Of a stretch of 64,000 nucleotides of DNA, positions 55,570 to 64,000 are shown piece by piece. The DNA lies in the NCBI GenBank assembly GCA_019155205.2, contig JAHNZQ020000227.1, positions 1,423,633 to 1,487,632 on the forward strand, read 5' to 3'. The DNA is from Gracilaria vermiculophylla. Taxonomy: Eukaryota > Rhodophyta > Florideophyceae > Gracilariales > Gracilariaceae. Position 1 is the stretch's first letter. Each line of letters opens with the position of its first letter. The position numbers and the translations under genes were made by a program. The notes under the pieces are model-generated. The model was not told the DNA's origin, did no database searches, and saw nothing but the letters and a program-made list of their open reading frames with translations.

Positions 55570-58500
55570 CACCTTTGGAGTCAACAAAAACTCCTAACGG
55601 ACGTTGTGCTTTACTACCTCGAGAGGAGGGCCGATAGTACCACACCGTCCATGACGGATTATGTGCCCGAGACAACTTACTTTATTTGTGAAAAACTTGC
55701 ATTTCCTAAATTTGAGCTTCACCCTTGCATCCCTTACAACGGTCATGACCTCCCTCACATGGGTGACGTGGTCATCTAGGTTTTCTGAGAAGACGACGAT
55801 TTCATCCTGATACACAGGAAATGTTCGTCACTTGAAGCTGCTGAACAAGACACCGATGGATTGCCGGAAGGTAGCGGGAGCATTTGTTAACCTGAAAAGC
55901 ATCTGGTTGAAGCGTTGGGAGCCAGAAAAGCAAACGAACGCGGTTTTGCCGCGGTGTTCTTCCCAAACGGTAACTTGCCGGTAACAACAATTCGCATCTA
56001 ACGTGGTGAACATGGTGGCCCTCCCAACGGAGTTGATAGACTCGTCCATCCGTGGAATGGGGTATGTATCACGTACCGTCACGGCATTAAGCCGGCGCTG
56101 GTTGACGCCAAACCCCGAAGCTCCTTCGGACTTCAAAGCCGTTATCACTGGAGATGCCAAAGGTGACTCACTGGGGTCAATCAAATCTGCTAGGAGCATC
56201 TTGTCCACATGGATCTTATTTTTTCTCATGGGCATTTGGTCTAACCCTGTAAGGGTGTTGTGCAACGGGCCTTACGTCCCGCTGCAAATCAATAAAATTT
56301 TCCGTTGCAGTTTTCTCCCAAAGGGAGCCGTTGTACATCGCTGTAACGTTCCACAGCATATTTCGAAAAGGCGCTCGTGGCGTGACTCTGAAGCGTATCC
56401 AAGGTTGAGATCCTTGAGTTCCTTATAAGGGTCTGTTCAGTTGAAGCTTGTCGGCGTGCGGCCTCTTCTCTCACCGGCCTATTCGTTGCTCTTTTACGGT
56501 GAATTTTTCCACTAATGGGTATGAAATAACATGTCTTCTCCCGGATACCGGGCTCCCATTCCATTTTGAGCAATTTCATCGGTGACAATCCCATGGACCT
56601 CGGCCATGGTCATCTTGGTTGGAACAGTTGCCAGTGGGTGTGACGTGACTGAGCCCATGACTTGGTTCCTCTCCAGATACTGGAGATTGTTACCAAGTTC
56701 GCGCATTAGGATGCGGAACGAACTTTTCGGCGTCACCTGCACAATTCCGTTTGCAACGGCTAGTTGACGCTTCTCGTACAACGAGGGAAGGGGCTGAACA
56801 ACCCTGTCACCCTGTTGAAGGCAGTTCACATCCACCATAACTCGGGTTCCTGCCGGCACCCGGATCGAAGTAGGTACTAGGCGCTTTGTCGATTTCCGCG
56901 AGATAGGGGGAGGATCCTGTGCGGCAGGGACCGGTACCCGTTTCTGGGAGGCGTTCTTCAAAGAACGACGAACGATCGGAACAGAGAATCTATTTTCCGA
57001 TTCTACGCGTCTTTGCCGGGGTCGGATGGAATCGATGAAGCGATCTCAGTGGTCAAATCCGGGTATCACTATAGCTGCCAAAAACTTGAAAACCGAAACT
57101 TCGAGATTCTCCATCAAGCTTTCCAGAGGTACGACTAAGTCGACGATTACCATTATTTTCAATTGCTTATTGTTTTCATTTGCGGTGTCAAGTGCAGTTC
57201 CATAACAGATTCAAGATCGCAGTTGCGGGTGTAACATAGATTCAGCAACAAAGTTGGGGCCTCCACCGGTATCTACCACTGTGTGATACCGTACCAAAAA
57301 CTGGGGGCTTTCGCAAAGGTCGGCGTGGACATCATAATTATGCTTAGCCATTGCTAAGACTCTGATCAGGAACTGGTGATTTTTCACCCGTATCCACGGT
57401 CGGCGAAGAATAGCGAAGTGTTCCGAGCCCGCGTCTGCGGCGTTCTTCATTGTCAGAATTTTCACCGGGGAGGGAGGCTGTGGCGCCTTGGGCGGCACAC
57501 ACCTCAACCATTTGTACGCCTTTCCCAAGGCAAGAATCCTGCGGTTACGTCTCCTGGACTGAGTAAATTGCTCAGTCTCCTTTGTAACGAGGGTTTGGTC
57601 TTTTTGGCCACGGTACTCTGACGAAGTGGAGTTTCTTTCGGCTTCTTTTCATTGAGGCCGTATTGGTGTCACCGGGTCATGCCGCATAAGTGGATTTGAC
57701 GAGACTCCACGGGAGTCCGTCTTGACACGGAGATAGGAGGCAACGGGGAACGATGACCTTTCCTTCCGAGTGACGGCCTCATAGTTGGCTGCGATCGAAA
57801 GCAAATCTCACACCTGGAGGAAATACTGCAGGGAAGTGTGACAGCGGGCAGAGCACAGATGACAGGTCTACCGTACAGCACGACGCGGGGCAATATCCTG
57901 AACATCGGAGACCAGACCCGGCGTGCCAGAGTTCGACCATCTTGGACGCTGACTACGGAAACAACCGTGTTGGAGCGGAATACGAGGGGCCGAAACCCGT
58001 TTGTCATCAGAGTACATTGCTGAATCATATCCTGTGGTCTTTGACGCCCTCTTCGTGGTAAACGGTAGCTCTGAAGTAGGGACTGACAGAGCATCGCCTC
58101 GGGCGAAGTGAAGAGTGTCAGAACCCGGTTGGGGCCACTCTTCATTCAGGAGAGAAAGAGATGGAAACTTGTTCCCCATGACCACTCTCTTGACGGATTT
58201 TGGCGTCTGATGAGGGTGGCGAGCACGAAATGCATCACCTTCGGCTCGTGTGTACTGCACGAACTCCAGGTAAGTGAGCCTCGGCTTTTCGGAACGATAT
58301 TGGGCGACGAAGTTTTTATTCGTGGGGTTCAATCCGTCGATAAACATGGTACTCCGCTTTGTAGCGGAATTGGCGTTACCTCAACGGTGCAAAGCTTTGT
58401 TAAGGTGTACCAAAGTGGACTGTTTCCGTCTCTCCGTTCTTCTGGCAGGTGTCTCGCATAGCAAAGATAGCCGACTGAATCACTGGGTTGGTAGCATAAG

Positions 58501-59600
58501 AAAGCAGTAGGTACTGTACTGCTTCCGGCCAGCAAAGTACCCCTCTTTCGAAGGCTGGGCTTGAAGTTCTGAAAGAATTGCATCAGCCTTGAGCCACCCC
58601 CCGTAAGAAATACGGCAAAGTAAAGTAATAGTGCCCCTCGTTCGTTCCGATTACATCGGCTTCGGCGAAAATTCGAGCCAAAAGCCCTGATTAAGTTATT
58701 GGGTTTTCTCCAGAGAAGGCCTGGTTACATAGTTTGAGTTGCATTCTTTTGGTGCAATCCCGAACTCTTTCCATGTCATGGGGTGTTCTTTCCATCAAGA
58801 AATATTCCAGCCGGTAGTCCCTGTTCGACAAAAGCTTCCGATAGATTGGGTTCGTCGTCTTCAACTCCTTGATACCAAGGTACCTCCCGCCGTTTTCCGT
58901 GCCCGAATGGAACCGGCAGGAGCCAACGATCGCTGAGAGCCAAATGCGCTCTGCTTTGGGTCCTCAGCAGCACACTCCGAGCTCTCAGAACCTTCCGAAT
59001 CACTCGGTGAAAAACTCGACGAAGTCAAAATGTCATCATACTTGGCATGCTTGTGCCCTTTAGACTTTCGCCTATGACGGTCCTTCTGCATCTCTCTCTG
59101 TTCATGTATTTCAGAGACTGCAGCTGCCCCAGATGGGACTGGAAGATCCATCAAAAGTGCATGTTCCGATGTCGCGAGACGGGATCGAAAACTGGATACC
59201 GTTTCTTTACCCTTTCTACGAAGGCGGCCGGTCCATTGAAACACTCCAGTACTGTGTGGAAATCTGAAATCAAAGAAATGGAGACCTCGAACACCTCTCT
59301 TACGAGGTTAGCCTCAACTACCCCCCCGCAGGGTGGCGAACTCCCTCCAAATGGTTTCATGGGCAGCTCGCAAAGCGCAGAACTTCCCTACCAGGCCCTC
59401 GACCTGGGAACGTCCAACACAATTGGGTGCTGTTGGGACAACCGCTTCGGCGGGAATAGCCGTAGACATTCCAGCACCGGGTGTCAGATTTTCCAGCATA
59501 GCTGGGGAGATATATCGGTTTTCCGAGTGATGCCCCAACGATGTGGGAGCCTTTGCGGCTAGACTCGATCCAGACCGGATCAAGATCTGTGAAGGAAATC
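55570..59600 (-). mobile_element. Ty3/gypsy retrotransposon relic: gag, protease, RT
   Basis: Minus-strand order from 59.6 kb: gag-like segments (MIRSGSSLAAKAP at 59583, WTGRLRRKGKETVSSFRSRL at 59.2 kb, FVAQYRSEKPRLTYLEFVQY at 58.3 kb), a retropepsin-like VVDTGGGPNFVAE near 57.26 kb, a linker region (56.5-57 kb), then reverse transcriptase. The RT spans 56265-55594 in one frame broken by a TGA at 55828-55830: GFGVNQRRLNAVTVRDTYPI, TTLDANCCYRQVTVWEEHRG, KTAFVCFSGSQRFNQMLFRL and MYQDEIVVFSENLDDHV. The active-site box is YQDE instead of YxDD. RNase H and integrase are not recognisable after it, so it is 3'-truncated. Inactive. Confidence 0.78.
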
Positions 59601-62190
59601 ACATGCCCGGTTGATCGCCACGTAATTATGATCGATTAAGATTGATTTCAGGCTCTGCCGTAGATGGCTTCTTCGTCATCCTATAACATTAAAACGTGGA
59701 AACCACTGAGATCTTCCGCCAATCAATCTTGAAAGAAGAGACTCACATTGAAGTGATCCTTCTAAGTCTGTAGAACACTTGTAGTGCGACAGCCCGCAAG
59801 CGGGAGAAGCACAAAAAGAAGTTCTAATCTTCCTCTGCAGAGGTCGTCTGGCAGTAGAGCCCTCTCGAGGGAACAACACTACAATGTTAGGTGTAAGACC
59901 TTGATTTCCCAGGCAGCTTTTGGCGGGAGAGGTATAAAGAAGATTTCCAGTAGGTGGGTGTCTTATTGTGTGGTGTCTTCGAGGAGAATAGAGTTGGAAA
60001 ATGAAGGGGGGGCACGGGTCGCGAGACCCGTAATGTAGAGGATGTCTCACCAAGGTGAGAGAAAGGAAGGAAGCGGTAAGGCAAACAACGGCAAGCCATA
60101 AAGATTTTTTCACAAGAAGCGACCACAGTGAGATTGGTGATACCCAAAGTGTGGGCTCTCTCAGTATAGTGCAATGCCTCAAAGGGAACAGTATCAGGAA
60201 AGATGTTCGGAACCTTCTTCACAAGAGGTGTTTCAGAAGCACAGATTTTCTCTAACGAGGCAGACGAGCCGCGCGTAACTCTGGGGCTAATACATCGCAA
60301 CGGGTGCAGTAGGAAAGACAAAAGGAGAAACCGGGGATCCAGCACGTCCTGTGGATGAGGCATTTTCCGTACGTTCGGTGTGATGTCCTTGTAAGATATC
60401 GGGCTATCTCTGCGCGGATGGGAAATATCTTGGGCCACGGGGGTCTCGGGTGCGATGCGTTGCACGGGTGGTGGACGTAGTCGGAAAGCGGATAAAGAAG
60501 AGGTCTGATGAGGCTACCATCATATGATGGCGAACCTGAAGGAACGAAAGAATAGTGCGGACAATGGTTCTCAGCGTCACCGGCGGTTGACGTGCATAAT
60601 CCATGGTGTACATTACCATGATGGAGAGAGTTTCCGGCTTGGATGGCAAGTTCAGACCTAAGATTCCGCTTGGTGCGGTTTAATTGGCGCGACGGCCCCA
60701 GTTCCGTCGCACAAAGTATTGTATTGGTAATGCCGAAATGGCCGAAATAACTAAATAAATAAATAGCGAAAATACTAAAATAACAGTGCAAGGCAGGTGC
60801 ATTCCGGCACCCATACTCTAGCCAACGGGCCACGCACGGTTGCCACGTGCGTGCCAGGAGGCCGTCCAGCGCGCGTGCCACGTCGCTTGAAACGTCATTA
60901 TTTGACGTCTTAATCGGACCGGGGTTAATTTTTGTATACTCCAAGTATGGAATATCCAGTAACTTTTTATGCAATTTTCGAATACTCATGAGACGTTTAT
61001 AGTCCTTTTGTATTTCTTTCGCGGATTTATTCTGAAGTGCATCAGCTAAAACGACTGCTGTTTTGAAATTTGAAGAAACCTTTTCATGTCTGGTTTCAAA
61101 CGGGTGTTGCTGTTCATGGTGAAGAGCTTTAAAAAAGCTACGAATAAAGTACTGCGAGTTCTGCAAAGATTTCGCGATATAAGATATGGAACATGCTTTG
61201 CTGTTAAGGAAACAATTTTATTTCTCTTAAAATTTGTAAAAGGTGTTCCACGCGGCAATGTGAGTACCAAAATGTGTAGCTGTAGCTAGAAAGAATACAA
61301 AAATTATCATATTTATTTTAATGGTCTTATACTGTAGTATGGAAGGTATTCAAAACTGTTGCGCTTTTTTAAATGAAATATGAATGGCTGTATATAATTG
61401 CACTGTCTTATGAAAAGTTTGCATCTTTTTTTATATCTTTTTCTGATTCAGTGACTGTGAGGGACTATTTTGGAAGATTCCAGCACTTTTTGAGAGCGCA
61501 ATGTGTTCTACAAGAAAGTTTGTAATTACAACATTCCGCTGATTCTCACAATATGAGCTTTTTAGGCTCCCGTCTTATATGCGCACCTTATACAGAGAAA
61601 AAAAGAATAATTCTGTTGTCGTCCATGTTCTATTTGTTATCGATTGTTTAAGTTTCTTTAGGTTTTAATTCACATTGGAACGCAAGCTTTTAAATATATC
61701 AATTATACGGAAAACCTAGAAAGAATCTAATTAACGGACAAAATTATCATTTTGCAATATTATTAAAATTAAAATTTAATCGTACGGATGTTTTTGGGTT
61801 TGTGGATATCGCGAGGAGATTTAGTATAAAACATATAAGGTACATTTTCGTCAAATTAATAAGGTAGTCGGATTATAATCCGATGTCGGGTTACACAAAC
61901 CTTCAAACGAAAGCAATTTTCGCCTTCCTCGCGGCCGATAGCGTCTCAAATGAACCCATGTGCTTCGTGTAGCAACATGGTTTCTCGGGGAATATGGGAT
62001 TTAACTTTCATATTTGAGGATTTTTGCGGCACAAATCGGGTTTGAAATTGAATCCCACTGATCGGCTTTTTACCAGATTTACGTAGCCGAAAACCATCAC
62101 AGTAGCTCTTGGTCTTGACGCCGAGTTTTGGGATGATGTGTGATTTGTTAGACGGCCTACAAGCTTTGAAATGTCGATTTTATCGAAATA
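59601..62190. other. Probable 5' LTR/leader of the Ty3 relic and AT-rich DNA
   Basis: On the minus strand GTGGCGATCAACCGGGCATG near 59601-59627 resembles a primer-binding site following an LTR. A 304-codon ORF (61166-60252, -) has no recognisable domain, and its second half looks like LTR or leader sequence read as protein; I do not call it. 61.3-62.2 kb is AT-rich without genes. Confidence 0.4.
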
Positions 62191-62782
62191 TACAGTGCGT
62201 TTCAAAATCATATCACGCCTAAAAAACGCGCTAAAGTAGTACTGTAGTGCGCCTTTTGCAGAACATATAAGTAAAAACCGTTTCATAATCATAACAATAC
62301 ACCATCAACATCCATCGTTATGGATCGACGTTCACCTCTTTCTTGCTCCAAACAGCTTGCAATAATACAACTAGAAGCTTATAGAAAATTATATGTCAGA
62401 ATTAGCCGACTTTTAAAACCTTATCCATTCACAACCCCCCGTATCCTAGAAAATTCAGCAACCTGTAGAACAAAAACACTTACAAGGCCTTCATACCTTT
62501 CCAGTCCTGCAGATAAACGAGTTAGAAAACGGAAACTGTGTCAAAGANNNNNNNNNNNNNNNNNNNNNNNNNNNNNNNNNNNNNNNNNNNNNNNNNNNNN
62601 NNNNNNNNNNNNNNNNNNNNNNNNNNNNNNNNNNNNNNNNNNNNNNNCACAAAGTTGTTATGATTTTGAAACGGTTTTTGGACTTGAATTTATTTTTAAT
62701 CTTGATCTTGTAGTCGTACAGTACCAAATTCACAATTTTTGTACTTGGACACCGACGTGTTATGATTTTGAAACGGACTGTA
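62191..62782 (+). mobile_element. Tc1-like element with inverted/direct terminal repeats, interior lost to an assembly gap
   Basis: TA at 62191-62192 and 62781-62782 flank inverted termini. The left end is CAGTGCGTTTCAAAATCATA; the right end, read on the minus strand from 62780, is CAGTCCGTTTCAAAATCATA. Each side has a second, inner copy of the CCGTTTCA(A/T)AATCATAAC motif (62278-62295 left; 62655-62674 right, inverted), about 80-100 bp inward. TA duplication, CAGT termini and paired repeats are the IR/DR layout of Tc1-like transposons. Left of the gap an ORF starts at 62320 (MDRRSPLSCSKQLAIIQLEA). Its RPSYLSSPADKRVRKRK segment resembles the 'GRPRKLS..D.R' hook between the two HTH domains of Tc1 transposases. 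Confidence 0.75.
62548..62647. other. Assembly gap of 100 N
   Basis: Exactly 100 N, a conventional placeholder for a gap of unknown length. It falls inside the Tc1-like element, as expected if a multi-copy transposon body could not be assembled. Confidence 0.99.
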
Positions 62783-63751
62783 CTTTCAGCGCCTGTGGCA
62801 ATTGAGCTCAAGCCCGAATATGGTTGGGTCTTAGACACAGAGTTAGTTTGGCGGGATCCTCCGAGAGTATCGGCTCCAGCTGTGATGAGTATTCACAGCG
62901 CAGAATGGCCGTCGGAGCAGGTTTTTGCCTTGGAAAGGCTGGGTGATGTTTTCGGAAATCTTATGAGGAAGCTGAGGAAAGTTGCGATGGCGACGGCGAC
63001 ATGAAGCTGATCGTAGCAGATGTGCTGCATGGGAGCACGACCATCATCGTCCACTGATTAATTCCCATAAACATTATGTTCTCGAAACCTCAATTACCTG
63101 TACTACTTTACATGGATTCACGCGTATTGTGATGCAACTCATGCATCTCAAACAAAGAGCGGAGAGGCAAGAGGTACCCTTGCAACGGGACGGGCTCCAT
63201 TGACTCATTTCATGAGATAATCATTAGTGGAGATATTGGCGCCTTTGAGCAGACGATAGTACGGCAAAAGTTTGAGTTCGACAAGCACTCACTGTGCGTA
63301 ACAAACACCCGATACAAAGTGGAGAGGGCTAATAAGTGCATCTGGATCCCACCGCAACTTAATGAACGCCTCAAGTTATTTCGCACGTCAAGTTTGGTAG
63401 ACCCCTCTCGATAATCTAGCGCGGTAATGCGTATCGCTGCCGAGTATCAGTGTCTCGAGAGCAAGAATGATGAGGATTATCGCGCGAGATGAGTGCCAAC
63501 TTGGTGCATATGTGAGCGAGCCCGCTGCATTTCATTGGCAAAAAGAAAGACAAACGGTTCCCGGCGATCGTGGAATATTTAACAATCGCGTGCGTTGCAA
63601 TATTTTGGTTCATACAAAACTGCGAAGGCTGAACACCGCAAGCGCCTGGGCGGTACAGCGTACATTAGGTGAAGTTAGTCTTGTTCTGTACAAAAGAGAT
63701 AAAAATTTCATCCACTGAACTTGAAAGTAAACTAGAACGTTAAAAACAGGT
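62783..63751. other. Intergenic, no firm gene
   Basis: An open frame at 62762-63004 (+) begins inside the transposon terminus and includes VAIELKPEYGWVL, reminiscent of the start of MAPEG/MGST3 proteins, but the similarity ends there. The rest has only short ORFs. Confidence 0.35.
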
Positions 63752-64000
63752 TCAAGTAGATATGTTAGTTGCCGTGGAAGGAACCTTATGTCCACCGATC
63801 ATTCGATCATACACGCCTCTCTGTGTATATCCGTAACCGTAGAAGTTTTTAAACGCCTTCCAACCCTTCGGTTTTTTCTTGGGCTTGTCAGCCGACGAGG
63901 TATCACGAGAATCATCACTTATTCTAACAGACAAATCAGATGTCACCATCTCGATTTTTGGTCTATCCTCTTCAGAATCCGTTTCACTATCGTCAATTAC
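63752..64000 (-). CDS. 3' end of an unknown protein gene, truncated by the window edge
   Basis: The minus-strand frame is open from the right edge to a TGA at 63752, 82 codons. It is acidic first (VIDDSETDSEEDRPKIE), then Ser/Asp-rich, then lysine-rich (KPKKKPKGWKAF), ending with an aromatic-rich tail KNFYGYGYTQRGVYDRMIGG and a Ser/Thr end. No domain recognised. The upstream part lies outside the window, so whether this is the last exon is an inference. Confidence 0.5.
   Translation of the reverse strand, partial: VIDDSETDSEEDRPKIEMVTSDLSVRISDDSRDTSSADKPKKKPKGWKAFKNFYGYGYTQRGVYDRMIGGHKVPSTATNIST

Noticed and set aside
60252..61166. 304-codon minus-strand ORF near the Ty3 relic
   Set aside because: No domain; its second half reads His/Pro/Ser-rich through what looks like LTR or leader sequence; composition changes midway.
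62762..63004. ORF containing ELKPEYGW, like the start of MGST3/MAPEG proteins
   Set aside because: Only about ten residues agree, the hydrophobic spans of MAPEG proteins are missing, and the ORF begins within a transposon terminus.

Overview
The window is nuclear DNA of a photosynthetic eukaryote. It carries a plastid PGR5 gene, an organellar GatC with a presequence, and universal eukaryotic housekeeping genes (RPS9, RPT4, ARF1, RUVBL1, MetAP2, two RNA polymerase subunits). Genes are compact and mostly intronless. The eight introns I could place with confidence are short (70-292 bp), use GTRNGT donors, and several have an ACTAAC/ACTAAT/CTAAC branch site. Gene islands alternate with decayed transposons. 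Together this suggests a red alga, possibly a florideophyte; the taxon is an inference, not something the sequence states.

Layout. 0-0.8 kb: a DDE transposase running off the left edge, plus a transposon terminus. 1.1-24.4 kb: dense gene island with DBP8/DDX49 helicase, NT-C2 coiled-coil protein, gatC, UTP23, RPC19, RUVBL1, CTLH/CRA protein, MFS transporter, MIS18, MetAP2, glutaredoxin, RPS9 and POLR3H. 24.4-26.5 kb: AT-rich gap with a Tc1/mariner transposase relic. 26.5-32.1 kb: GC-rich block with a C2H2 zinc-finger gene, a cupin gene, minisatellites and a RING-H2 gene. 32.1-47.7 kb: second dense island with a PFA-DSP phosphatase, a CinA-like/NMNAT-like fusion, an uncharacterised protein, a DTW protein, a short unknown gene, an Spg1/Tem1 GTPase, gamma-glutamyltransferase, RPT4, a plastid TPR-like protein, ARF1 and PGR5. 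47.7-62.8 kb: transposon graveyard with Ty3/gypsy fragments, a PIF/Harbinger element apparently nested in one of them, a longer Ty3/gypsy relic, and a Tc1-like element with paired terminal repeats around a 100-N assembly gap. 63.75-64 kb: the 3' end of a gene leaving the window.

The genes do not form one pathway. Recurring themes are ribosome and tRNA biology (UTP23, DBP8, RPS9, gatC, DTW protein, RPC19, POLR3H), proteostasis (RPT4, RING, CTLH, MetAP2), and plastid or NAD/redox functions (PGR5, glutaredoxin, GGT, the CinA-NMNAT fusion). Neighbours are often convergent with gaps of 70-240 bp or divergent from shared promoters. Several first or last exons are too short to be seen as ORFs; I placed them from splice signals and family conservation. 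I found no convincing new multi-gene system. The most unusual items are the Tc1-like element with inverted/direct repeats, the nested and transition-riddled transposons, the RUVBL1 Walker A variant, the DTW motif substitution, the CinA-NMNAT fusion and an algal MIS18.
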